This document shows, piece after piece, positions 1-11,100 of a stretch of 64,000 nt of DNA. The notes beneath the pieces were generated by a model, which saw only the letters and a program-made list of their open reading frames with translations, was not told the origin of the DNA and searched no databases. Position 1 is the stretch's first letter, and every line of letters begins with the position of its first letter. The position numbers and the translations under genes are program-made. The DNA comes from Paraspadella gotoi (Eukaryota; Chaetognatha), in the NCBI GenBank assembly GCA_051294375.1, contig CM119270.1, positions 959,238 to 1,023,237 on the forward strand, in the 5' to 3' direction.

Positions 1-103
1 GTACTCTACTCTCAACGATTAGTACTTTTTTTTTATTCCTACAATATGTAAAGATCACAGAGGAAAACAAATTCTAAGCTAAATTCTTTAATTCCCTTTA
101 AAG

Positions 104-3100
104 TCCCGACGCTCCGACGGCCTTCGACGTCGGAGCCCTCAACTCCCCACTCGAGGACGACCTGGTGCAAGAGGCCTTAAGGAAAGGGACCGATCTCCGC
201 CAATACTCCAAGCAGATCGAGCAAGAGCTTCAAGACGTCGAGAATGCCTCCATCTCTGGTTCCAAAAAAATAGCCTTTTTATTTTCTTTCCTTTATTTAT
301 ATTTTGACTCCTCTTCCCTCTTTATCCCCAGACTTCATCAAGGAGGCCTCCAATATCGCCAGCCTCCACGAACAGATCTGCTCCGTGGACGGGATCCTCG
401 GCCGCATGGAGAGCATGCTCCACGGTTTCCAGGAGGATCTGGGAAACATTTCCTCGCAGATCCAAACTCTGCAGCAGCAGTCGGTCAACATGAACCTCCG
501 CCTGAAGAATCGCCAGGCGGTGAAGGGAGAGTTGAGCCAATTCGTGGACGAGATGGTCATCGGCGACACTCTCGTCGAGGCCATCCTCGAGCTGCCCGTC
601 ACGGACCGGGCTTTTCTCGAGAACCTTCACGAACTCCATCACAAGATAAACTTCGCCAAGGAACAGTCCTTCAAGGAGGCCCGGTCCTGCGGCGATATCA
701 AGGACGTGCTGGAGAAGCTCAAATTCAAGGCCGTCGCTAAGATTCGCGAGTTTTTGCTGGGAAAGATCGCGGCCTTCAAGAAGCCGATGGCTAATTACCA
801 GGTGAAGGAAGAGATATTGTGTGGCAGCAAGACTTAAAGCTGCCTCACTGCTGTCCGTCCTCAGCCTCGTCTCAATAGCTGAGCAGGCTAAATCATCTGT
901 CTCCATCATCTGTCTCCATGATTGCAACCGTTCCTCTCGGGTTCAATCCCTGGGTATCCCGGTTCTGGCTTAAATGTGACGGAGCCGGTCACTGAAAGTC
1001 CGCAGCCCGTACGCCCGTTGGTGAGATACCCCGCGCCCTGGGTATCACAGGCAATCCTCCCGTTGCCATAATAGCACTTTTTTCAAAATTTAAATAGATT
1101 TCGAGCTCTTCAATTTTATCGACATATAGTAGTAATTTAAAACAACAGTATCGCCTTACTGGATAGCTAAAACTCACTGACAGCGTCGAAACTCTCCTCC
1201 TCTCAAAATATACTAAGCCGGACACGGAAGCGATTGTGTTCTGCTTTCCAAATGAGGAAGCCAATAGCCGTTTCATTATCCGTCCGATTATTTCCTCACT
1301 CACTATATTCCTCTTGATAGTTAAATTAGTTATTTTATATTAACTTCATTATTTCAAAACCCCCCCCTTTTCTCCCAGGTCCCCCAAAACGCCCTCCTCA
1401 AATCCCGCTTCTTCTTCGAGTTCCTCCTCGCCCATCAACGCGACGTCGCCAAGGAGATCAAGGAAGAGTACGTGGACACTCTCTCCAAAGTCTACTACTC
1501 CTACTTCAAGAGCTACCTCTCCCGCTTGACCCGGCTCCAGTTCGAGGAGGCGCCGGACCGTGACGACCTTCTGGGCGTGGAGGAAGGCGCCAAGCGAAGC
1601 CTCTTCGCCGCCAAGCCCGTCCTCAAGAACCGCTCCACCATCTTCACGCTGGAGTCGCGCGGGGAGGTGCTCGGGGAGGTGGAGGCGCCCATCATCGTGC
1701 CCCACGCCGCCGCGGATAACAAGACCAAGTGAAGGGGATTGACTGGAACCTGAGAAAATGGTTTTTAAAACTAACATAAGATCAAAAATCAAAATCCAGA
1801 TATCCCTTCGAGGCCCTCTTCCGCAGTCACCAATACGCCGTCCTGGACAATTGCTGCAGGGAATACCTTTTCCTCTGCGACTTTTTCATGGTGACGCCGT
1901 CGTCGTCTCAGGCTTTCGATCTTTTCACCGACGTCTTCGATCGAACCCTCGCCGTCTTCCTCAAACACGTGGACGGATTCACGTCGGAGACTTACGACAC
2001 CTTTGCCCTTTTACTCTGCTTGCATCTCTGTTTTAGGTTCGCGGGGAGGGATGATTCTTGTGCGTTGATTGCAGTCTTCATGTTGTCAATGATTTATGGA
2101 GAAGTCGCATATAATTTCGTAGTATAAATAAGAGCTAGTTTAGAAATCCCAATTACACAGTTCCGTGAATTAATTATATTAAAGGTGTCACGAGTTCTGT
2201 TCTTTTCTGTTCTCTTTCAATATGCGACCTATTTTGGGTTTTGCGATGTGTAACACGACTCTTTACTATTATATTCAAATGAGATTGAATTTTTGAAAGG
2301 AAGACCTCCGGGCGATTAATCGAATCTCTTCTTTTTAATTCCTCCCTCGCCAAAGGTTCCGCTCCCTGTGCCACAATCGCGGCGTGGCGGCGCTGAACAA
2401 ATACTGGATCGCGGTGGAGAAATATCTCTGGCGCCGGTTGGAGTTCGTCGTCAATCTCCACGTGGAGAGCGTGAGGACGACAGATCCGAGCAAGTTGGGC
2501 GTCATCGAGACCCGGCCGCACTACATCGCCAGGAGATACGCAGGTTGGTGGAAGAAGGAAATGAATCCAAACCAAAAGAATCGATGAATCCGATGGAAAT
2601 CCGATCCAGAGTTCAGCGGCTCGATCCTCTCGGTCAACACGACGTGGCCGTCAGAGGCCGTGACTCGGGCGTTGGCCAAACTCCAGGTGGAGGTAGAGAA
2701 CTTTGTGCTGCGGATGGCGGCCGAGTTTCCGCAGCGACGGGAGCAGCTCGTCTTTCTCATCAACAACTACGACATGCTTATCAGGTTGGATGATGTTGTT
2801 CTTCTTCTTGTATCCTGAAACTTGAAAGGCGTTCATCCATTTTGAGACTGCTTCGCTCTCATTGCTGTTGTCGCAAATCGTTTTCTTTGTCTTCGTCGTT
2901 GTCGTCGTTGACGTTAATTAACGATGGACAATGATAAAGGTGATGACAAAGGTAATGACGGATACGATGACAAATATTCAATAAGTCAATAATAATTTTT
3001 TGAAGGGTTCACTCTTGAGAGTCGATGTTCGAAATCCCTCGGAAATCCTTTGGCTTTGCCGTCGACCCCTTAAGTCTCTATGTCGGTTATTGGTCAGTCT

Positions 3101-4683
3101 AAGGTTGAAGTAAGGTCTGTGATTCGTCGGCTTTCTGATGATTCGTGAATGAGACTAGCAATCACGTCCCGAGGCCAATCAAGTTCGTCGATTGGTCCAT
3201 TCCGTTGATGTTGTTGTCGTCGTCGTTGTCGCCTCTGTCGTCTACTCCCTTTTTACGTGAATAAATTAAAATGTTCAACAAAAGAACAATTGACTCCAAA
3301 TTTTCCCACTTTCTCACTTTTTCTCATTTTCTCACTTTCCTAACCCATCCAACGCCCCCATCCCCCCCCCTCACCCAGCGTTCTCGTGGAGAAGACGTCG
3401 GCGGAGGAATCGGCGGAGGTGGTGGGGTTCAAGGAACTCCTCGTCTCCCGGACGACCGAGTTTGTTGAAGAAGTTCTTTATCAGTTCTTCGGCGGTGAAT
3501 ATATTTTATTGCGTAGAAATAATCGTCCTCTTTGTAAAGTTGCATTGTATTTAAATGGTTCTTTTTGCCATTTTTGTGTTGGTTTTTTTTTTCTGGAAGC
3601 AAAAAATTTCAACCGTTTCTAAATAAGCGTAACCACATACAACGCTTTAATCGGAGATGTGGAATTCGGGAATTAAAGAGAAAACCAGTTTTATTATTAC
3701 TTCTTCTATCCCCTTTAAGGGTCTTTAAATTGTTAGCGATAAAGTTGTAACATTTTCTACGTTTTTCCGAAGCAAATACAATATGCAAATGAGATGAAAA
3801 CACTTTTCTTTTCCCCACTTCCCCCCCACAAAATAAAAAAGGTCTGATGGTGTTCGTGAAGGAAGCGGAATCGGCGATCGAACGCGGGACCACGGAGGCG
3901 CTGGCGTCGCGCAAGGACGAGCGTCACGTGACGGCTTTGGCCAACGCGTTCGCCTCCGACTGGAAAAGAGCGATCGACTCCATTAACTCGCAAGTTATGA
4001 GGTCCGCCTCGCTGCCGCTGCCGCTGCTGAATGCTGATAATTGTTATGAGGTCCGCCTCGCCTGAATGCTGAATGCTGATAATTGTTTTTTTTTGGGGGG
4101 GGGGTCGCGATGGCGCAAAGGATGCGCGAGGAATTTAATTCCACAAACTAATTAATGTCTTACGATTTTTGAAAATATCTCACATTTCTGGAAGCGCTGG
4201 TGCGCGAGGAGAGCATGTTAAGTTTGCGTTTGTTGATTGGTGTATTTCACGTGGCCCATAATTGTGAGCGTTGGATTACTTGTTTTAGGACTTTACGAGA
4301 CATTACTAATTTATTGTTAATTCGGTTCTTATGTATTCCTAGATATTTGCCTGCCAATTGACCCACAAACCTAATGATTTGGTGGGATAAAATAACAATA
4401 TTAAACCTTTACTGCAATAGAATAGATATTTATCAATACTTAATCAAATCGCGGTAATAAGAAAATGAGATTGTTGAACTTCAACCCAAACCCCAGATCC
4501 TTCAGCAACTTTCGTCAAGGTCAATCGATCGTCCAGACATGCCTGGCTCAAATGATCCAGTACTACCACCGCTTCATCAAGGTTTTTGCCGTCGCGCCTT
4601 TCAAGAACTACGCCGTCCGCGGAGAGTTGCTCAACATCCATCACATCATGGTCGAAGTCAAGAAGCACAAGTCCACCTTCTGA
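104..4683 (+). CDS. VPS52: VPS52, GARP/EARP tethering complex subunit (5' partial)
   Basis: Vps52 is a core subunit of the GARP and EARP complexes, which tether endosome-derived vesicles at the trans-Golgi and recycling endosomes. The N-terminal exon(s) lie upstream of the window. Exons by splice sites: 104-258, 332-801, 1379-1728, 1800-2036, 2356-2543, 2610-2784, 3379-3494, 3842-4001, 4497-4683; all phases join and give about 679 codons. Family stretches visible include the coiled-coil start (SNIASLHEQI), YPFEALFRSH, EVENFVLRMAAEFPQ, QLVFLINNYDM and the C-terminal INIHHIMVEVKKHK just before the stop. Codon use is GC-rich against AT-rich introns. The 802-1378 intron carries a SINE. The order of blocks matches animal Vps52 throughout, so identity is secure; only the missing 5' end is unknown. 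Confidence 0.95.
845..1074 (+). repeat. tRNA-derived SINE copy in VPS52 intron
   Basis: A polymerase III B-box-like GGTTCAATCCC sits at 940-950. The 3' part (about 985-1073) shares the GTGAGATNCC...GGTATCACAGGCAA...GTTGCCATAAT tail seen again near 5715 and 19710. The tail conservation and B box together indicate a tRNA-derived SINE family. Exact ends were not determined. Confidence 0.6.
3781..3797 (+). repeat. Copy of the TATGCAAATGAGAT short element
   Basis: Reads ATATGCAAATGAGATGA, 45-60 bases upstream of a VPS52 exon. Comparable copies lie near 2274, 5853, 14371, 26653, 29526, 36588, 45541, 45741, 48437, 51542, 52607 and 58330. Confidence 0.6.
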
Positions 4684-4906
4684 AGGGGTCCCAAGTGGAT
4701 CGCCGACGGTGCCTAGAATGACGGCTCCTGACTTTGAAAAAAGGAAGAAGCGTGGATTGTCCTCTCCCCCTCCTTACCTCAAAACTTCGTCCGCTTAACT
4801 TACTAAGTCATTTTTTCGTCTTCTCTTACCGAAGAAAGAGGAGAGAAGAATTTTCACGGGGTTCCTTTCATGCGATTTTCTTGTCCTATCTTTTTTTTTT
4901 TTTACA

Positions 4907-4912
4907 AATAAA
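4907..4912 (+). terminator. Likely VPS52 polyadenylation signal
   Basis: AATAAA, 224 bases after the VPS52 stop codon and before the CG-rich DCTN1 upstream region. Confidence 0.45.
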
Positions 4913-5020
4913 TTCATTCCGGTCTTGCGTTTTTATGTAGCTTTTATATTTATACTGATAAAAAAAACAAATCAAATGATGCGTTTTTCTCTGCGTCGTC
5001 GCGACGGCGTGGAGAATCTA

Positions 5021-5030
5021 GTCACGTGAC
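5021..5030. promoter_or_regulatory. Palindromic E-box upstream of DCTN1
   Basis: GTCACGTGAC, a perfect palindrome with the CACGTG core bound by USF/MITF/TFEB-type bHLH-ZIP factors, about 140 bases before the DCTN1 start codon. The identical ten bases recur in the presumed promoter of the nested SLC22-like gene (22302-22311). Function is inferred from position only. Confidence 0.4.
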
Positions 5031-5171
5031 GAATGAGCGTCCCTCGAAGAACGAGAATCGAGTATCTTTATCGGATTTTCAAAAAGACGATATAACGGCG
5101 TCGCGCGCTGACAAATTCGCGAACTCCTGGCCGACTTAAACGCATAATTTAATTATAACGACGACGACAAC

Positions 5172-8100
5172 ATGGCGAGCCCCAGCCTGCCGCCCGTCTC
5201 CCTCAAGAACGGGCACCGGGTTCAAGTGTCGGGCAAAGACTCGACTGGCACGGTGGCCTTCGTGGGCACGACCCAGTTCGCGACGGGCAAGTGGATCGGC
5301 GTCGTCCTCGACAAACCAGAGGGGAAGAACAACGGAACCGTCCAGGGGAAGAAGTATTTCTCCTCTCCCGATAATCACGGCATCTTCGTGCGGCAGGTGA
5401 GGTTTTTTTGGGGGTGAGGTGGGTCGGCTTAAGTAGGGAGGAGATCCTGTGGCGGTATATTCACACCGCCCCACGTCCACCATCCTTCAGCCAAATCCAT
5501 TGGCTCAGAGGGGGAACACACCATCCCAGGCGTAGTGTTCCATCCACAGTCCTAACGACTTCCCTCTGCGTTGGCAAAGCGAGACCGTCCTAGGGTAACC
5601 GCGCCAGTGACTGGAGGCGTCACTGAGGGTCGGAAGCCCCCAAACTTGGGCCAAAGCCAACAGTGAGATGCCCCATCCCAATGGGCATCACAGGCAACCC
5701 GGCTGTTGCCATAATGTCATGTTAAAAAGTAATGATGATTGAGTTATCGTATTTTCCCCTTTGAGTTTGAACAAAAACATTTTGTTTCTTCATGTGTAAA
5801 ATTGTGCTTTACATCGCTCCATCCAGAGAAAGTTGTTCAATGAAACATAATTTTCTGCATTATGCAAATGATATTATTAAACTTTCATCTCCCCATTCTC
5901 AGAGTCAACTCATCTTGCTCACCCCAATGGACGGAGCAGGAGGAGGAATTCCCTTGAGCGCCTCTCGCGATTCCCTCTCTGGTTCCGGACGCGACGGCGG
6001 CAGCCCTTCCGCTCATGCCACGCCCCCGAGCGGCGGCTCCAAGTCCGCCTCTCGCGAGTCTCTCTCCATGGAACGCGCCAAGTCGACTCTCAGCTCTGGC
6101 GGCGCCGATCGACCCTCCAAGATCTCGTCGGCGGCCAAGACGCCCGCGTCTAGCATCTCAAAAATTCGACGCCAGCGCAGCAGCCTGATGCCGGATACGT
6201 CGCCGGCCGCTGCGACGACGACCGAGAAGAAGACGGAGAAGGAAAAGGCGAATAAGAAGGAGTCATCGGGTGGGGAAGAAGCTGGCGGCGGCGGCGGCGG
6301 CTCGTCCTCTGCTGTGCAGGCGATGACCGACGCAGTCTCCGCCAGTCTCGAAACGTTGCAGCTGAGGCAGGAAAACGAAGGTATGATGATAATATTTAAT
6401 AATGGAATAATATTTAATTAAATAATTTTTCTAACTTTTCTTAGAGCTGAAGAACGAAGCCCAGGACCTGAAGGAAAAATTGGAGACGCTGAAACTGAAG
6501 CGACAAGAGGACAAAGTCAAGTTGAAGGAGTTGGACAAGACCAAGATCCAGTTGGAAGAGTTGCAACGCTACAAGGTCAAGATGCAAGAATCCAACGCCG
6601 ATTTGCAGAAACAAATGCAAAACTCCAAGAGAGAGGCCAAGGACACTCAGGTTTGCCGATGGATTGGGTGTGGATGTAATATTGTGTTAAATTTAAATTG
6701 AATTATATATCAATTTAATTAGGAAATAAGTTTTTATTAGCAGAAAAACAACGATCTGTTTTGACAATAAATCGTTGTTTTTCCGCCAATAAAAACTTAT
6801 TTCCTAATTTAAAACGCAACGAAAAGAGAGATTAAACACAATAAATTTGAATTGCTATATTATTTGTTTTTTCTACGCAGGAAGCCTTCGATGCTTACAA
6901 AGAGGAAATGGCCGAAGTGGCGGAGTCAATGGAGATCGCCACGCTTGACAAGGAGATGGCTGAGGAGAAGGCGAGTGTGAATGAATGTGTGAGAGTGTGA
7001 ATGAATGAATAAACGTCCGAATGGATATGTCATTAAAAGATGTCGAAGAGAAGAGTGCGTGTAGGGAAGAATTTGACTCTATGAATGTCCATGTGAATGA
7101 ATGAATGCGTGTGAGAAAGAAGGAATTTGCGAATGAGTCGATGAATTTGCTAGCGACTTATCAAGCCTTATTATTCAATATATATAAATTTAAGCAAAAA
7201 GAGTAAAACGAAGAATCCAAAATCGCCACGAATGCTCTTTTGTCACGGCTAGTCCGGTATATCGCGCGTTTATCAGAGAAAAAACGAAATAAAAACAAAA
7301 GACAAACGAAAGAAAAAACTGTACAAAAGTCGGCGCCGATCCGCCGACCAATCAGCGCCCGCCCTGGAGCGGGAGCCAGTCCTCTTCGACATCCGGGCTT
7401 ACGAAAAGCTCACTCGTCCCTAGCAGTCCCCGGAGTCGAAACTCCACGAAACATCTCTGCAGTAAAAACGGAAGAAAGTCTGCGCTCCAGACCAATCTCC
7501 CGCTCGAAGGATGACGCCAAGATCCACTCCACGAGCGAAAGCCTCCGAGACCGCCATGGCCCGCGTTGAGCCAGGCGGCGCTGAAACGTCTGCCTCCAAG
7601 AAGAGAGCCTTGAGAATAGCCGCGAAGCGCTGCGTCGAGAGAGGTCTAAATATAGATATTGGGGTGCAGAACAGGAAATCGTGCGGCGGTGAAACAGAAG
7701 AACGAACTGCCAGCCAACTCCGTAAGGCTTCCACTGGGCATCTTGAAAAAATCTGGAAGGGCATCCAAGCGAAAGGCCGGCCCTTATGCCCGCACCCTAT
7801 CAAGTCTTGGAGAACGAAAGATGCCCGGCGTCGCAACGATGAGGAAAACTGATCGGCGAAGAATATCCCTCGGAGATGCTGGAAGAGGCGCCGAGTCGAG
7901 AATCNNNNNNNNNNNNNNNNNNNNNNNNNCTGCCGGACGCCTGCCTGGCCGCTCAGTTCGACGCGGCTTTCTCCGGCCGGGCCAACGCCGCCACTCTCCG
8001 GGCCCTCACGCGCACTATGCAGGAAGCGGGTGCCGCCGCACATGCAGTGCTTCATGCAGCGGATGAGCTTCGTTCTCTCAAATCTTCGGTTCTTGCGGGC

Positions 8101-11100
8101 TTGCCGAGGGATCAGATCGCAGAGGCTATTGATGATCTGGCCTCGCCTCTTAGCGACGTTGCTGCCTTTCAAGCGGCGGCTTTCAACTCGGCCATCAGCG
8201 ATGTACGTAAGACGGTTCTTGCCTCCGTTTCAACGGATTTGAGAGCAGCGCTTTCACGGGCCCCGCCCACTGTCGACTCCTTTTTCGGAAATCAGTCTTC
8301 CCAGATTGCTTCGGCGCTCAATTCGTCGCTCTTGCGCAACGTCTCTCGTCAGAGCAGTCGGATGATCGTCGCCCTCGCTTTCGCCCTAAGTCGCAATACA
8401 AGCCGAGAAAGGGTTTCAAGAAGACCTTTCCTCGCAAGAAATCGGGAAACGGCGAGGGCAGGGGCGACAAGACTTCAAAGTGACGCCCTCCTCCAGGACC
8501 TCGGTCGCCGCCTCGTCCGACCGTTTTGGCCCATTTAGACACGGATCCGCCCACGGACTGGATTTTGGACTCGGACCCTCCCCTCCCCGCCCTCCGCCCG
8601 GAGGCTCCAGTGGGAGGTCGTCTTCACCTCTTCCGCGATTTCTGGATTTCTCTCGTCGGAGAGGACTCCCTTTTACAGAACATTTCGGGCTTTCGCATCG
8701 GGGAGGAGGAGATTCCCGTTCGCCTTCCCCGTTCTTCGGACGAGACTCCACTTTTCGGAGATCGAGATGCAGTGTCGACGCCGAGATCTCTGCAGCGTTG
8801 GAAAAGGGCGCCATCGAGGAAGTCGACGAGTCTCCGGTTTTTATTCAAAGATCTTTCTTGTCCCAAAAAAGGATGGAGGTTGGCGCCCAATCTTGAACCT
8901 CAAGAAACTCAACGCCAAGTATCTCGACCCCCTTACTTTCGCATGGAGGGGGCTCAGGATGTCAAGAAGATGTTTCGTCGAGGGGATTGGGGGTCGTCGA
9001 TCGACCTTCGCGACGCTTACTTGCATCTTCCGCTTCACAAGGAGGATCGGAGATACTGCCGCTTCATTTGGAAGGGACGGATCTTCCAATACAGGGTCCT
9101 CCCCTTTGGCCTCGCAACGGGCCCGTGGTCTTCACCAAGACGACGAGGCCCTTGGTTCAGTGGCTTCGTCAGAGAGGCATCAGATGTCTTTTTTATATCG
9201 ACATTCTGATCCTGGCAGCGACAGAAGAGGATTGTCAACGTGCAACTTTGATGGCCGCTCGTCTGCTCAAGGAGGCCGGTTTCATCCTCCACCTGCAGAA
9301 GCGATTTTGCCCTGCCACGCTTGACTCCTGGATCACATGGCCTCTCCCACACGGTAGCCCTACCGTCGTCAAGAGAGGAGACCATTCAATCTCTGGCATC
9401 ATCGATCATCATGGACCCTTCGCCATCGGCTCGACGCCTCCTTCAACTGCTGGGTCACGCGACAGCAGCCTCCATGGCTTCCCCACTTCTCCGCTGTCGG
9501 TCTCGCGGATTCAGCGGGATGTGAACCAAGTCTACAAGTCGGACTCGACCTCAACCAGATCGTTCACCTCCGGGATCCGGCACTGGAGGAACTTCGCTGG
9601 ATGGCGGAGTTGTCAGAGGATCTCTGCTTCGCGCCTATCGACACTCTCCTTCCAGAAGCTTGCAAGCTCCAGGTCACGACGGATGCCTCGACCCAGGGGT
9701 GGGGCCTCCTTTTTCAAGGTCGTCTTCTGAGGGGGAAGTGGAAGGGTGCGGATGCCCTTCTCCATATCAATGTGAAGGAGTTCATGGTGCTTCGTCTCTT
9801 CCTCCAGCGATTCGGTTCCTCACACAGAGATTCGTCGATCCTTTGAAGACAGACAGTCTGGTTCCTCACCTGCCTTCGTCGGGGATCCAGCAGATCCCCG
9901 GTTCTCCACGAAGTTGTCCGGGACACTCTTTTATTGGCCCACAACTTCAAGATTCGCCTCACGGGAGTCCACATCGCCTCGGAGGAGAACCTCGTCACGG
10001 ATGCGGCTTCAAGGGGTCGCAAAGTAGCGGATTGGAAGCTCTTCCAAGAGTCTTCAAGCAGATTGTAGACCGCTTCGGCCTTCCCAACAATCGATCTATT
10101 TGCGACGTCGGCGTCAACTCAAGTTCCACGTTTTTTCGCTTGGGAAGCGTCTCCCAAAGCGGAGGGAGTGGATGCATTGGCCCAAGTTTGGGCCTTCGAC
10201 CTAGCGTACCTTTTCCTCCGCCTCCGTTACTGGCGATGGTGATCCGCAAGTTGGAGGACGCCAAGGGAGTCTTCCTCCTGATAACCCCTTTCTGGCCAGC
10301 GCAGAAATGGTTCCCAGCCTTCTCAATCTTCAGATTCTGGACGCGAGGCGACTTCCGACGCCAGACAAGCTCGTCATAGACCTCGTCACCGGTCTCCCTC
10401 CTCCACAGGCGGAGCGCTTCAAGCTCGTCATCTGGAAGATTTCAGGAGGCTCCACCGCCTCGCAGATGTCGACGACTCCACCTTCTCCATCATTGCTGAC
10501 AGCTGGCGAGGTTCCACCAGGGAGCGTTACGCTCGCGCTTGGGACTCCTTCCGCTCCTTCCTTCAGGACCGTGGAGTACAAGGACTTACAGCCTCTGTAG
10601 AAGACGTTCTCGACTATTTGGGCCAACTCTGCGAACGTGGCCTTTCTTCAGTACGATCAATCTTCATCGATCGGCTATTTCTTCTACGCTCCCCCCCATG
10701 GAGGGATTGCCTGTTGGGGAGCTTCCAGTTGTTCGCCGTTTGCTCAAGGGAGTTTTCGAGAGGCGCCCTCCTTCCGTCGACTCTTCCCGCCGTGGAATGC
10801 AGCTTCTGTTTTTGCAGATTCTCGACTCGGCGCCTCTTCCAGCATCTCCGAGGGATCTTCTTCGCCGATCAGTTTTCCTCACGCCCTAGCTTCGCTCGGC
10901 GCCCTTCGGAGCTGCTCCTTGTTGCGACGCCGGCATCTTTCGTTGGCTTCGGATCACGTGCGTTTTGTCCCTTCGAAGCTCTCCAAGACTGATAGGGTGG
11001 GGCATATGGGCCCGGCCTTTCGCTTTGGATGCCCTTCCGCGATCTTTCAAGATGCCCAGTGGAAGCCTTACGGAGTTGGCTGGCAGTTCGTTCTTCGGTT

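Larger units (their letters stand above)
4684..5171. other. VPS52-DCTN1 intergenic region
   Basis: Non-coding. It holds the VPS52 3' UTR with an AATAAA at 4907-4912, an AT-rich stretch, and then a CG-rich segment (about 4990-5110) with a palindromic E-box, probably the DCTN1 promoter. Confidence 0.6.

Noticed and set aside
322-927. 201-codon - strand frame over VPS52 exon 2
   Set aside because: It is the antisense shadow of a confident exon and matches no family.
6971-6976. GT donor at GCGA|GTGTGA for the DCTN1 exon ending near 6970
   Set aside because: It would shift the frame on joining 13263 and destroy the coiled coil; the GC donor keeps the expected sequence.
7420-8172. A single 250-codon - strand gene across the N run
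   Set aside because: The frame crosses a gap of unknown sequence and fuses an inverted recombinase fragment with the antisense of gag; not a real protein.
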